Of a DNA stretch of 64,000 nucleotides, positions 47,064-57,604 are shown in pieces; the stretch's first letter is position 1; every line of letters begins with the position of its first letter. The translations under genes were made by a program, and so were the position numbers. Origin of the DNA: Actinopolymorpha alba DSM 45243 (GTDB lineage Bacteria; Actinomycetota; Actinomycetes; Propionibacteriales; Actinopolymorphaceae); contig NZ_KB892741.1 of the NCBI RefSeq assembly GCF_000373925.1, positions 17,763 through 81,762 of the forward strand. Reading direction: 5' to 3'. The notes beneath the pieces are model-generated. The model had not been told where the DNA came from, searched no databases, and worked only from the letters and a program-made list of their open reading frames with translations.

Positions 47064-48224
47064 TCAGGACAGCTCGAGCCGCAGAATGCGGTCGTCGCCC
47101 GGATGTGGGTCGCCCCGTCCGTCGGTGTTGCTGGTGGTCAGCCACAGGGTGCCATCCGGTGCCGCGGCGATCGTGCGCAGGCGTCCGAACTCGCGGACGA
47201 AGTGGGCTGCCGGCTCGCCCATGTCCCGGGCCGACGGCTCTCGCGACGCCGGGACCTGGATCCGCCACAGTCGCTGACCGTGCAGCGAGGCCATCCACAG
47301 GGCGCCGTCGGCGTACGCGAGTCCCGACGGCGACGCGTCCTCGGGCCGCCAGACCGCCACCGGGTCGACGAACCGCCGCTCCTCCGCGGTGCCCTCCGCC
47401 TCGGGCCAGCCGTAGTTGCCGCCCTTGCGGATGAGGTTGAGTTCGTCCCAGGTGTCCTGCCCGAACTCGGTGGCCCACAGGCGTCCGGCCTCGTCGAACG
47501 CGAGGCCCTGCACGTTGCGGTGTCCCTGGCTCCACACCGGTGAGCCGGGTCGGGGATTGCCGGGCGCGGGTGCGCCGTCGGGGGTGAGCCGCAGGATCTT
47601 GCCGCCGAGGGAGTTGGGGTTCTGAGCGTCGTCGCCGTTGGAGGCGTCGCCGGTCCCGACGTACAGCTGGCCGTCCGGCCCGAACACCATCCGGCCGCCG
47701 TTGTGCACGAACCCCGCCGGGATTCCGGAGAGGATGACCTCCGGCCTGCCAAGAGTGGTCCCGTCGTAGCGCATCCGCACGATCCGGTTGTCGGCCTCCG
47801 CGGTGAAGTACGCGTACACGAACGGCCGCGACGTGAACGTCGGCGCCACGGCCAGGCCCAGCAGTCCGCGCTCGCCGCGTGCCCGAACGCCGGGAACCCT
47901 GCCCACCCGGCTGGCCGTACCATCCCGGCTGACCCGCTTGATCTGGCCGGTGTCGCGCTCGGCGACGAGGGCGTCACCGGATGGCAGGAACGTGAGCCCC
48001 CAGGGCGCGGCGAGGTCCTCCGTGACGGTCCCCGTGACCCGCGGCGTACCGGCCGTGGGCGACGAGCCGCCGCGCGACGGCGACGACGACGCCCGCGGAG
48101 TGGCCGCAGTTGTCTGAGACTCGGGAGGCGGGGTCCGGGTGCCGGTTGGTGCGGGATCCGAGGTGCAACTGCCGAGAAGTCCCAGACTGGCGACAGCGGC
48201 GGCGAGAACGGTTGAACGACGCAC
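47064..48224 (-). CDS. PQQ-dependent sugar dehydrogenase-like lipoprotein, copy 2
   Basis: 386 residues from the GTG at 48224 with AAGGAG 7 bases upstream (MRRSTVLAAAVASLGLLGSC). Lipobox LLGSC, a short linker, then the same propeller with matching blocks: LAAPWGLTFLPSGDALVAERD, GERGLLGLAVAPTF, VHNGGRMVFGPDGQLYVGTGDA, GHRNVQGLAFDEAGRLWATEFG, NYGWPEAEG. It ends 9 bases before copy 1 and both end in a near-identical TDGRG-(T/D)P-HxGDDRILRL tail. Clearly a tandem duplication that has since diverged. Confidence 0.9.
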   Translation of the reverse strand: MRRSTVLAAAVASLGLLGSCTSDPAPTGTRTPPPESQTTAATPRASSSPSRGGSSPTAGTPRVTGTVTEDLAAPWGLTFLPSGDALVAERDTGQIKRVSRDGTASRVGRVPGVRARGERGLLGLAVAPTFTSRPFVYAYFTAEADNRIVRMRYDGTTLGRPEVILSGIPAGFVHNGGRMVFGPDGQLYVGTGDASNGDDAQNPNSLGGKILRLTPDGAPAPGNPRPGSPVWSQGHRNVQGLAFDEAGRLWATEFGQDTWDELNLIRKGGNYGWPEAEGTAEERRFVDPVAVWRPEDASPSGLAYADGALWMASLHGQRLWRIQVPASREPSARDMGEPAAHFVREFGRLRTIAAAPDGTLWLTTSNTDGRGDPHPGDDRILRLELS

Positions 48225-48398
48225 CGGCGGCTCCTTGACGGTCTGCCTCACTGAGGTCACTGAGGTTGATCTCCCGACTGGGCGACCCATGAACAGACCC
48301 CCGGGCCCCGCTCCGGGTTGCTTGACTGGACCGTCCCGCCTGGACTGTCCTCTGGCCAACGAACGACATCGTGCTCAGGATCCAGAACGGGCCGGGCG

Positions 48399-48860
48399 TC
48401 ACTGGTGACTGGCCCGCGGCAGCGGCGCCGTGACGTCGTTGACCCGCAGCACTTCAGACGGCCAGCCGAGCTGGTACGCGGACCGCACGAGTCCGGCGAG
48501 GGTCCGCGGGCGAAGCGGGAACGCCTCGAGGGTACGCAGCGGAAGCCAGACCGCGCGGTACGTGCCCGCCGGACCCTGGTCGCCGACCATCTCCGGTCCG
48601 TGCCCGCTGCCGAACTCCCCGCCCCGGATGCTGGCCAGGAAGTGGAGCTGGCGATTGCCGTCGCGCCAGACCTCGGCGACCAGGCGTTCGAGCGCCACGC
48701 TGACACCGAGTTCCTCTTCGGCCTCGCGGCACGCCGCCTCTTCAGGGGTCTCGCCGGGCTCGACGGTGCCGCCGGGGAAGAGGTAGTAGAGCGTTCCGTC
48801 GCGACGGCGTTCGATCGCCGCGACCCGGTCTGCCTCGAGGAGTACGACGGCCGCGCGCAA
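48399..48860 (-). CDS. NUDIX hydrolase
   Basis: A complete Nudix box, GGTVEPGETPEEAACREAEE followed by ELG, matches GX5EX7REUXEEXGU, so a nucleoside-diphosphate-type hydrolase is secure. I prefer the TTG at 48860 (GGGAGG 5 bases upstream), giving 153 residues beginning LRAAVVLLEADRVAAIERRR, a normal Nudix N-terminus. An in-frame start at 48989 would add a Ser-rich, unconserved stretch. The substrate is not deducible. It is divergent from the 2-hydroxyacid dehydrogenase. Confidence 0.88.
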   Translation of the reverse strand: MRAAVVLLEADRVAAIERRRDGTLYYLFPGGTVEPGETPEEAACREAEEELGVSVALERLVAEVWRDGNRQLHFLASIRGGEFGSGHGPEMVGDQGPAGTYRAVWLPLRTLEAFPLRPRTLAGLVRSAYQLGWPSEVLRVNDVTAPLPRASHQ

Positions 48861-49009
48861 ACCTGACCTCCCTCGTCCTGCGGGTCCCACACCGGATCGT
48901 TCGGCGGACCCGCTGTCGCCCACAGTGGTGCTGCTGGAGACGATGCTGCTGGAATCGATGATGCGATGGGTCACGTCCGCAACGCACACTGCCGAGGAGG
49001 ACCCCAGTC

Positions 49010-49954
49010 ATGGGCGCAGCTACAGGCGTATCACCCGCGGGCGCGGTCCGGGTCTGGTTGCCCGAGCCGCCAGCGGTCTACGACGGTCTACCCGAGGGTC
49101 TCCAGATCGACGTGTACGACGGTGCCGGCGAGCCACCCGCGTCGCTGGCCGACGTGGAGTTCTACGTACCTCCGTACATGTCCGGCCCACACACCGTCGA
49201 GTTGATCACCCGGATGCCCAGGCTCAAGGTGGTCCAGACGCTGACCGCCGGGGTCGAGAACCTCCGGCCGTACCTCCGCGCGGGCGTCACCCTCTGCAAC
49301 GCCCGTGGCGTTCACGACGCGAGCACCGCCGAGTTGGGCGTCGCACTCATCCTCGCCTCGCTGCGGGGCTTTCCTGACTTCGTACGCGCGCAGGACGAGG
49401 GCCGGTGGGCGGCTGGTCGCCGGCAGGCGCTCGCCGACAGCCGGGTGCTCATCGTGGGCGCCGGCTCGATCGGGCAGGCACTCGCCCGCCGGTTGGCGCC
49501 GTTCGAGTGCGAGGTGGTCATGGTCGCGCGGACCGGCCGCGACGGCGGGGTCGCCGGCATGGACCGCCTACCCGAGCTGCTGCCCACCGCGGACGTCGTC
49601 GTCCTCCTCGTGCCGATGACCGACGAGACCCGCGGCCTGGTGGACGCGAAGTTCCTTGCCCAGCTGAAGGATGGCGCCCTCGTGGTCAACATCGCCCGGG
49701 GCCCGGTCGTCGACACCGACGCCCTGCTGGCCGAGCTCACCAGCGGCCGGATCCAGGCGGCACTGGACGTCACCGATCCCGAGCCCCTGCCGGTAGACCA
49801 TCCGCTGTGGAGCGCTCCGGGCCTGCTGATCAGCCCGCACGTCGGCGGGAACACCTCGGCCTTCGTCCCCCGCGGGCGCCGGTTGGTGAGCGCGCAGCTT
49901 CGGAGGTACGTCGCGGGCGAGCCGCTCGCCAACGTCGTCGACGGCGCGTACTAG
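49010..49954 (+). CDS. D-isomer-specific 2-hydroxyacid dehydrogenase
   Basis: 314 residues, ATG with GAGGAGG upstream. NAD motif VLIVGAGSIGQALA, catalytic Arg in NIARGPVVDTDAL, Glu in TDPEPLPVDHPLW and His in ISPHVGGNT: the full catalytic set of the SerA/glyoxylate-reductase superfamily. It lacks the ACT and ASB domains of the true SerA encoded at 57605, so it probably reduces glyoxylate, hydroxypyruvate or another 2-ketoacid. Confidence 0.9.
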   Translation: MGAATGVSPAGAVRVWLPEPPAVYDGLPEGLQIDVYDGAGEPPASLADVEFYVPPYMSGPHTVELITRMPRLKVVQTLTAGVENLRPYLRAGVTLCNARGVHDASTAELGVALILASLRGFPDFVRAQDEGRWAAGRRQALADSRVLIVGAGSIGQALARRLAPFECEVVMVARTGRDGGVAGMDRLPELLPTADVVVLLVPMTDETRGLVDAKFLAQLKDGALVVNIARGPVVDTDALLAELTSGRIQAALDVTDPEPLPVDHPLWSAPGLLISPHVGGNTSAFVPRGRRLVSAQLRRYVAGEPLANVVDGAY

Positions 49955-50075
49955 AGGTCCCGCGGCCCCCTGGTGCTTCATCATTGCTCGAAGGGTCGCG
50001 AACTGTGGACCCGGAGCATCCTCCTCTACAGTGAGCGACCTCTCGACGGTCACCTCCCGACGAAAGGACCAGCGC

Positions 50076-51290
50076 GTGCGGACTCGATCCGGCCTCCTCG
50101 CACAGATCGCGCTGCCGATCCTGGCTGCGCTGGCGGTCGTGGCGTCGGCCGCGCAGTGGGGTACGGAGTTCTGGCCGTGGTCGCCCAACCTGGTCGACCT
50201 CAAGGTGTACGTCTACACCGGCCAGGTCCTGCTGGACGGGGGTGACATCCTCACCGCGCGGACGCCGGACACCCAGCTGGCGTTCATCTATCCGCCGTTC
50301 GCCGCGCTGCTCAGCGTGCCGCTGGTCTACGTCCCGTACACCCTCCTGCAGGTTCTCTGGACGGCGTTCAACGCCCTGGCCGTCGTCTACGTGCTCTTCC
50401 GTGCGGGGGTGCGCGGGTGGGTCCTGTCGCTGGCCGCGACCGCCTGCGTCCTGATCGCCGAGCCGGTCCGTGCCACGCTCGCCTTCGGCCAGGTCAACAT
50501 CTTTCTGATGGCCCTCGTGGTGGCCGACCTCACGAGCGGCCAGCGTCTCCTCCCGACCGCGCGACGGTGGCTGCCGGTGGGGGTGCTCACCGGGATCGCG
50601 ACCGCGATCAAGGTCACGCCGGCGCTCTTTATCCTCTACCTGCTCGCCACCCGCCAGTGGCGGGCGGCCCGGAACGCCACGGCCACCGCGGCGGGGATCA
50701 CGCTGGTCATGGCCGCGCTGATGCCGCGGGAGTCGTGGGGGTTCTGGAAGCTGCTGCTCGAGGGGGACACCCGCACCGGCCCCGCGCACTTCCTCACGAA
50801 CCAATCCCTGCTGGGCATGGTGATCCGCCTGGTCGGGGATGCCGGACCCGCACATTACGCGGGGCTCGCGCTCAGCGGCGCGGTCGGGCTGCTCGGTGTC
50901 TACGTCGCCGCGCTCTGGTACCGCCGGGGCGAGACCCTGCTCGCGATCTCGCTGTGCGGCGTCGCGGCGCTGCTCGCCTCGCCGCTGTCCTGGACCCACC
51001 ACTTCGTCTGGATCGTCCCGCTCGGTGCCGTCCTGGTGACCCGGCGCGAGCTGCCGGCCGTGCTGCGTGGTGTGGGCGCGGCGTTCGTGCTCTGGGTGTC
51101 GGGGGCGTTGTTCAAGTACGTAATCCCATGGGGCGGCGACGTCGAGTTGTCGTACGCGCCCTGGCAACAGCTGCTGAGCGTGTTCGGACCGCTGCTCGGA
51201 CTCGCGGTGCTGGGCGTCGCACTGGTCGAGGCTCGGCGGCCACGGGATGAGCCCGCACACCGGCCGATCGCCACCGCCGCCGTACAGTGA
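50076..51290 (+). CDS. GT87-family polyprenol-phosphate-mannose-dependent glycosyltransferase
   Basis: About 404 residues from GTG 50076 (AAAGGA 7 bases upstream); a GTG at 50031 is in frame. An integral membrane GT-C protein with about ten helices. The first loop carries the acidic [22 protein letters not shown] (catalytic Asp region of GT87), then [10 protein letters not shown] and [12 protein letters not shown], all typical of DUF2029/GT87, the PimE group. It likely transfers mannose from polyprenyl phosphate to a lipoglycan or wall glycan on the outer face. It is monocistronic here. Confidence 0.88.
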   Translation: MRTRSGLLAQIALPILAALAVVASAAQWGTEFWPWSPNLVDLKVYVYTGQVLLDGGDILTARTPDTQLAFIYPPFAALLSVPLVYVPYTLLQVLWTAFNALAVVYVLFRAGVRGWVLSLAATACVLIAEPVRATLAFGQVNIFLMALVVADLTSGQRLLPTARRWLPVGVLTGIATAIKVTPALFILYLLATRQWRAARNATATAAGITLVMAALMPRESWGFWKLLLEGDTRTGPAHFLTNQSLLGMVIRLVGDAGPAHYAGLALSGAVGLLGVYVAALWYRRGETLLAISLCGVAALLASPLSWTHHFVWIVPLGAVLVTRRELPAVLRGVGAAFVLWVSGALFKYVIPWGGDVELSYAPWQQLLSVFGPLLGLAVLGVALVEARRPRDEPAHRPIATAAVQ

Positions 51291-51411
51291 AGCTGCGGCG
51301 ATCCCGCTCTCCGGTGCTGCCATCCGCAGCGCTCGAAGGCCCTGCCAACCGCGGCCTCCGAGCAGTCACCACTTCACCACCTCTGCGGCGAACGAGGAGC
51401 CGAACGCGATC

Positions 51412-53088
51412 ATGAGCATCGACATCAAACCACGCAGTCGGGAGGTCACCGACGGTCTCGAGCGCGCGGCCGCGCGTGGCATGCTGCGTGCGGTAGGGAT
51501 GGGCGACGAGGACTGGGAGAAGCCGCAGATCGGCGTCGCCTCCTCCTGGAACGAGATCACGCCCTGCAACCTCTCCCTCGACCGGCTGGCGAAGGCCGCG
51601 AAGGACGGCGTGCACGCGGCCGGCGGCTACCCGCTGGAGTTCGGCACGATCTCGGTGTCCGACGGCATCTCGATGGGCCACGTCGGCATGCACTTCTCGC
51701 TGGTGTCCCGGGAGATCATCGCCGACTCGGTGGAGACGGTGGTCGAGGCCGAACGCCTGGACGGCACGGTCCTGCTCGCGGGGTGCGACAAGAGCCTGCC
51801 CGGCATGCTGATGGCGGCGGCCCGGCTCGACCTCGCCTCGGTCTTCGTGTACGCCGGCTCGATCCTGCCCGGTCGGGTGGACGACAAGGACGTCACGATC
51901 ATCGACGCGTTCGAGGCCGTTGGCGCCTGTGCGCGCGGGCTCATCACCCGGGAGAAGGTCGACGAGATCGAGCGCGCGATCTGCCCGGGTGAGGGTGCCT
52001 GCGGCGGGATGTACACCGCCAACACGATGGCCAGCGCCGCGGAGGCGCTCGGCATGGCGCTGCCCGGGTCCGCCTCGCCGCCGGCGGTCGACCGGCGCCG
52101 GGACGGCATCGCGCGGCGCTCCGGTGAGGCGGTCGTCGAGATGCTGCGGCGCGGCATCACGGCCCGGCAGATCCTGACCAAGCCGGCGTTCGAGAATGCC
52201 ATCGCCGTGGTGATGGCGCTCGGTGGCTCCACCAACGCCGTCCTGCACCTGCTCGCGATCGCGCGCGAGGCCGAGGTAGACCTGACCCTGGACGACTTCA
52301 ACCGGATCGGTGACAAGGTCCCGCACCTTGGTGACCTCAAGCCGTTCGGCCGGTACGTCATGAGCGACGTCGACCGGGTCGGCGGCATCCCGGTGGTGAT
52401 GAAGGCGCTGCTCGACGCCGGCCTGATGAACGGCGACTGCCTCACGGTGACCGGACGCACGCTCGCCGAGAACCTCGCCGACATCGCGCCACCCGACCTG
52501 GACGGCACCATCGTCCGCGCGGTCAAGGACCCCATCCACCGCACCGGCGGCCTGACGATCCTGCGCGGCTCACTCGCGCCCGAAGGTGCGGTCGTCAAGA
52601 GCGCTGGCCTGGAGGCGGCGGTCTTCGAGGGGCCGGCGCGGGTCTTCGAGCGGGAACGCGGCGCGCTCGACGCCTTGGAGGACGGCACAATCCAGGCCGG
52701 CGACGTGGTGGTCATCCGGTACGAAGGGCCGAAGGGTGGGCCGGGTATGCGCGAGATGCTCGCCATCACCGGTGCGATCAAGGGCGCGGGGCTCGGCAAG
52801 GACGTCCTGCTACTGACCGACGGGCGGTTCTCCGGCGGCACGACCGGTCTGTGCGTCGGTCACGTCGCGCCGGAGGCGGTGGACGGCGGGCCGATCGCCC
52901 TGATCCGCGACGGTGACGTCGTACGCCTCGACATGACGGGCCGGCTGCTTGACCTGCTCGTCGACGAGGACGAGCTCGAACGCCGCCGCCAGGAGTGGCA
53001 GCCGCTGCCGCCGGCGTTCACCCGTGGCGTCCTGGGCAAGTACGCCAAGCTGGTGAAGTCGGCCGCGCAGGGCGCCGTCTGCGGCTGA
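51412..53088 (+). CDS. ilvD: Dihydroxy-acid dehydratase
   Basis: 558 residues from ATG 51412 with GAGGAG upstream. Dehydrates 2,3-dihydroxy-isovalerate and its ethyl analogue to the keto acids of valine and isoleucine; Fe-S enzyme. Visible features: [46 protein letters not shown] (cluster cysteines) and [17 protein letters not shown]. It lies upstream of the ilvB leader in the same direction, separated by a 36-bp palindrome. Confidence 0.97.
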   Translation: MSIDIKPRSREVTDGLERAAARGMLRAVGMGDEDWEKPQIGVASSWNEITPCNLSLDRLAKAAKDGVHAAGGYPLEFGTISVSDGISMGHVGMHFSLVSREIIADSVETVVEAERLDGTVLLAGCDKSLPGMLMAAARLDLASVFVYAGSILPGRVDDKDVTIIDAFEAVGACARGLITREKVDEIERAICPGEGACGGMYTANTMASAAEALGMALPGSASPPAVDRRRDGIARRSGEAVVEMLRRGITARQILTKPAFENAIAVVMALGGSTNAVLHLLAIAREAEVDLTLDDFNRIGDKVPHLGDLKPFGRYVMSDVDRVGGIPVVMKALLDAGLMNGDCLTVTGRTLAENLADIAPPDLDGTIVRAVKDPIHRTGGLTILRGSLAPEGAVVKSAGLEAAVFEGPARVFERERGALDALEDGTIQAGDVVVIRYEGPKGGPGMREMLAITGAIKGAGLGKDVLLLTDGRFSGGTTGLCVGHVAPEAVDGGPIALIRDGDVVRLDMTGRLLDLLVDEDELERRRQEWQPLPPAFTRGVLGKYAKLVKSAAQGAVCG

Positions 53089-53131
53089 CAAGGTCCGCGC
53101 GGACAGGGCGCGCCGGAGCGGCGCAGGCGTG

Positions 53132-53167
53132 GCCCAGAATGATCACGTATACGTGATCATTCTGGGC
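53132..53167. repeat. 36-bp perfect palindrome (family C, copy 3)
   Basis: GCCCAGAATGATCACGTA is followed directly by its exact complement, centre GTATAC, no spacer. It sits 44 bases after the ilvD stop and could double as a bidirectional terminator. Confidence 0.97.
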
Positions 53168-53278
53168 TGCTACTCCGTCGGGCCACGACCCCATCGCCGC
53201 CCACGACCGCATCTCGGATCGCAAGACAGGCGTCCCACGAGCTTGACGGAAGGGGCGCCCATTAGAGAACGTGCATGA

Positions 53279-53320
53279 GTGCGTCCACTGATTCTCGTAC
53301 TTCGCCAGCGCGCGGGCTGA
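53279..53320 (+). CDS. ilvB leader peptide (13 residues, MRPLILVLRQRAG)
   Basis: GTG at 53279 opens a 13-codon frame whose residues 4-8 are Leu-Ile-Leu-Val-Leu, five consecutive branched-chain codons, ending at TGA 53318-53320. It closely resembles the leader peptide recalled for Streptomyces ilvB (MRTRILVLGKRVG). A hairpin begins at the stop and a T-tailed terminator follows 32 bases later, about 140 bases before ilvB. When branched-chain aminoacyl-tRNAs are scarce, stalling on these codons would favour read-through. Frame, composition and position are seen; the mechanism is inferred from known attenuators. No strong ribosome site is visible, so it may be leaderless. Confidence 0.8.
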   Translation: MRPLILVLRQRAG

Positions 53321-53352
53321 GCCGTTCCCACACGGCACACGCCAGCGCGCAC

Positions 53353-53386
53353 CCCTCGTTGCCCGTCCGGGCCGGGGGGTTTTTGT
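53353..53386 (+). terminator. Attenuator terminator before ilvB
   Basis: CCCC ... GGGG outer pairs and a GCCCG-tc-CGGGC inner stem are followed by TTTTTG-TTT at 53381. The hairpin is 32 bases past the leader-peptide stop and in the correct orientation for ilvB attenuation. Confidence 0.75.
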
Positions 53387-53525
53387 TTCCTCCCGAACAC
53401 CCGCCAGCCCCGCTGAAGCCAGGCCAGGCCGGTGCGATAGGCGGAGGTAACGATGGCTCGACAAGACGGGAAGGACGACCGGTGAAGGACCCCAGGGACC
53501 ATGGCGTCGCACGGAAGGGCGAACG

Positions 53526-55271
53526 ATGAGCGAGCAGATGACCGGAGCCCAGAGTTTGATCAGGGCACTGGAAGCGGCTGGGGTAGACACGGTTTTCGGC
53601 ATTCCCGGCGGGGCGATCCTTCCGGCGTACGACCCGCTCCTTGACTCCAAGAAGATCCGGCACGTCCTTGTCCGCCACGAGCAGGGTGCCGGCCACGCGG
53701 CCGAGGGGTACGCGCTCGCCACCGGCAAGGTCGGCGTCTGTATGGCGACCTCGGGGCCGGGCGCCACCAACCTGGTGACCCCGATCGCGGACGCTCACAT
53801 GGACTCCGTGCCCATCGTCGCGGTCACCGGGCAGGTCGCGACCGGCTCGATCGGCACTGACGCGTTCCAGGAAGCCGACATCCGCGGGATCACCCTGCCG
53901 ATCACCAAGCACAACTTCCTCGTCACCGATCCGCTGGAGATCCCGCGGACCATCGCCGAGGCGTTCCACATCGCGTCGACCGGGCGGCCGGGGCCGGTCC
54001 TCGTCGACGTCGCCAAGGACGCCATGCAGGCCATGACGACGTTCTCCTGGCCGGCCTCGCTCGACCTGCCCGGCTACCGCCCGGTGAGTCGTCCGCACGC
54101 CAAGCAGGTGCGGGAGGCCGCCAAACTGATCAGCGAGGCGCGCCGGCCGGTGCTGTACGTCGGCGGCGGCGTGCTCAAGGCCCGGGCCTCGAAGGAGCTG
54201 CGGGTCCTGGCGGAGATGACCGGCATCCCGGTCGTCACAACCCTGATGGCGCGCGGCGCCTTCCCCGACAGCCACCAGCTCCACCTCGGCATGCCGGGCA
54301 TGCACGGCACGGTGGCCGCGGTTGGGGCCCTCCAGAAGTCCGACCTGCTGATCACGCTGGGCGCGCGGTTCGACGACCGGGTGACCGGCAGCCTGGCGTC
54401 GTTCGCGCCGCACGCGAAGGTGATCCACGCCGACATCGACCCGGCGGAGATCTCCAAGAACCGCGTCGCGGACGTGCCGATCGTCGGTGACTGCCGCGAG
54501 GTGATCGCCGACCTGGTGGTCGCCATCCAGGCCGACCAGGCGGCTGGGCGACGTGGCGACTACACCGGCTGGTGGCGGTTGCTCGACGAGTGGCGGGGGC
54601 GTTACCCCCTTGGCTACGAGAAGCCCGAGGATGGTTCGCTGGCGCCGCAGCAGGTGATCGAGCGGATCGGCCAGATCGCCGGACCAGAGGCGATCTACGT
54701 TCCCGGTGTGGGTCAACACCAGATGTGGGCGGCGCAGTTCATTTCGTACGAGAACCCGAGCACGTTCCTCAACTCCGGCGGCGCCGGAACCATGGGCTTC
54801 TCGGTGCCGGCCGCGATGGGTGCGAAGGTCGGCCGTCCCGACGCGACGGTCTGGGCGATCGACGGCGACGGCTGCTTCCAGATGACCAACCAGGAGCTTG
54901 CCACCTGCGCGCTGGAGAACATCCCGATCAAGGTGGCCGTCATCAACAACTCCAGCCTCGGCATGGTGCGGCAGTGGCAGACGCTCTTCTACGACGGGCG
55001 CTACTCCAACACCGACCTCCACTCCAGCCGGATCCCCGACTTCGCGAAGCTGGCTGAGGCGTACGGCTGTGTCGGCCTGCGCTGCGAGCGCCCCGAGGAG
55101 GTCGACGAGGTGCTCGAGAAGGCGATGGGAATCAACGACGTGCCGGTGGTGATCGACTTCGTGGTGCACCGGGACGCCATGGTGTGGCCGATGGTCGCGG
55201 CGGGCACCGGCAACGACGACATCAAGATCGCGCGTGACCTCGCGCCCGAATGGGAGAAGGACGACCTCTGA
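53526..55271 (+). CDS. ilvB: Acetolactate synthase large subunit
   Basis: 581 residues. ThDP-dependent condensation of pyruvate with pyruvate or 2-ketobutyrate, the first common step to Val, Leu and Ile. The catalytic glutamate is in [18 protein letters not shown]-binding middle domain contains [10 protein letters not shown]; ThDP/Mg motif is [14 protein letters not shown]...INN. The ATG has GAAGGGCG upstream. It is first gene of ilvBNC, under a leader-peptide attenuator. Confidence 0.97.
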   Translation: MSEQMTGAQSLIRALEAAGVDTVFGIPGGAILPAYDPLLDSKKIRHVLVRHEQGAGHAAEGYALATGKVGVCMATSGPGATNLVTPIADAHMDSVPIVAVTGQVATGSIGTDAFQEADIRGITLPITKHNFLVTDPLEIPRTIAEAFHIASTGRPGPVLVDVAKDAMQAMTTFSWPASLDLPGYRPVSRPHAKQVREAAKLISEARRPVLYVGGGVLKARASKELRVLAEMTGIPVVTTLMARGAFPDSHQLHLGMPGMHGTVAAVGALQKSDLLITLGARFDDRVTGSLASFAPHAKVIHADIDPAEISKNRVADVPIVGDCREVIADLVVAIQADQAAGRRGDYTGWWRLLDEWRGRYPLGYEKPEDGSLAPQQVIERIGQIAGPEAIYVPGVGQHQMWAAQFISYENPSTFLNSGGAGTMGFSVPAAMGAKVGRPDATVWAIDGDGCFQMTNQELATCALENIPIKVAVINNSSLGMVRQWQTLFYDGRYSNTDLHSSRIPDFAKLAEAYGCVGLRCERPEEVDEVLEKAMGINDVPVVIDFVVHRDAMVWPMVAAGTGNDDIKIARDLAPEWEKDDL

Positions 55272-55395
55272 GCCCGGGTTGTCGGCGCTGGCCCGCGAGC
55301 GCGGTGCCCAGCGCCGACCACCGCGCCGACCACCGCGGCGGCGCAAGGCCTCGTTGACGATCTCTCGTACAGGCGCCCGAAAGGAAATGACTCCC

Positions 55396-55932
55396 GTGTC
55401 CCGACACACCCTGTCCGTGCTGGTCGAGAACAAACCCAGCGTCCTGGCCCGGATCGCTGGACTTTTCTCCCGGCGTGGTTTCAACATCGACTCGCTCGCC
55501 GTCGGACCGACCGAGCACCCCGAGATCTCGCGGATGACCATCGTCGTCAACGTCGAGGAACTCCCACTCGAGCAGGTGACCAAGCAGCTCAACAAGCTCG
55601 TGAACGTCATCAAGATCGTGGAGCTGGACCCGACCGCGGCGGTCCAGCGCGAGCTGCTCCTTGTGAAGGTGAAGGCCGACACCCAGAGCCGTGGCGCGGT
55701 CCTGGAGACGGCGCAGCTGTTCCGGGCGAAGGTCGTCGACGTCGCGCCCGATACCGTGACAATCGAGGCAACCGGTAATCCCGAGAAGCTCGACGCAATG
55801 CTCCGGGTGCTCGAACCCTTCGGCGTCCGCGAGCTCGTCCAATCAGGCATGGTCGCCATCGGCCGTGGCAGTCGTTCGATCACCGACCGCACCCTGCGCT
55901 CCCTCGACCGGGTAGGCGAGCGCTCGGCCTAG
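55396..55932 (+). CDS. ilvN: Acetolactate synthase small (regulatory) subunit
   Basis: 178 residues from the GTG at 55396, which has AAGGAA 9 bases upstream and begins SRHTLSVLVENKPSVLARI as in other actinobacteria; an ATG at 55387 lies too close to that site. The N-terminal ACT domain (GLFSRRGFNIDSLAVGPTEH) binds valine for feedback control of IlvB; the C-terminal ALS_ss_C domain follows (ELLLVKVKAD, GNPEKLDAML). A 124-base gap after ilvB contains no visible signal. Confidence 0.96.
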   Translation: MSRHTLSVLVENKPSVLARIAGLFSRRGFNIDSLAVGPTEHPEISRMTIVVNVEELPLEQVTKQLNKLVNVIKIVELDPTAAVQRELLLVKVKADTQSRGAVLETAQLFRAKVVDVAPDTVTIEATGNPEKLDAMLRVLEPFGVRELVQSGMVAIGRGSRSITDRTLRSLDRVGERSA

Positions 55933-55965
55933 GGCGTGCCCCTGATCAACGGGACACGGTCTGAG

Positions 55966-57190
<1,225 letters not shown>

Positions 57191-57209
57191 CCGGCGTTCT
57201 TCGCTGCGA

Positions 57210-57244
57210 AAGGCCCTCGAGCGGATCTCCTGCTCGGGGGCCTT
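57210..57244 (+). terminator. Terminator of the ilv operon
   Basis: AAGGCCC-t-CGAGC pairs with GCTCG-g-GGGCCTT around a 9-base loop, 20 bases after ilvC. Confidence 0.85.
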
Positions 57245-57255
57245 CGCTCGTTGGG

Positions 57256-57385
57256 CCGTGATCATGAAGTCGGGTCGTGATCATGAAAGGGACTGGGGCG
57301 CATTTCCCGGTGCGCTGACCGTGATCATGAAGGCAGAAGGGGTCATAGCTCCCGAATCCCTTCACGAAGAAGTTCATGATCACCG
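57256..57385. repeat. Cluster of CGTGATCATGAA repeats
   Basis: GTGATCATGAA occurs in direct orientation near 57257, 57277 and 57310. Inverted TTCATGATCAC lies near 57373, with ACATGATCA just after. The core TGATCA is shared with the fold-back families elsewhere. Confidence 0.8.
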
Positions 57386-57604
57386 ACATGATCAGGGGAG
57401 GGTTCCAGAGGGACGTGGGGGCGCGGGTGAGCGGCGGCCAGTTATGGGCGAGTTCGGTAACAATCGAGTGCACTCCTGCGAAGCCCGTAACCTGCTGGCT
57501 ATCCTGAGCCCACATGCCGGGCCCAGGGTCGTGCTCGGGGTTGGGCTGCGCCCATCCGCACGGGCTGTCAGCCTCCTCAGCGGACGCAGGAAGGCCACGC
57601 GAAC

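Larger units (their letters stand above)
53089..53525 (+). other. ilvD-ilvB intergenic region with palindrome and attenuator
   Basis: 437 bases holding the perfect palindrome at 53132-53167, then the ilvB leader peptide (53279-53320), a pause-type hairpin GCCGT-tcccac-ACGGC (53321-53336) and a T-tailed terminator (53353-53386). GCCAGCGCGC occurs at 53304 and 53342 and may serve alternative pairings. Confidence 0.7.
57191..57604. other. ilvC-serA intergenic region
   Basis: 414 bases: terminator at 57210-57244, a cluster of TGATCATGA repeats at 57256-57385, then the serA upstream region with no clear operator. Confidence 0.6.

Noticed and set aside
53262-55892. 876-codon minus-strand frame opposite ilvBN
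   Set aside because: Pure antisense of ilvB and ilvN, with no motif and biased composition.
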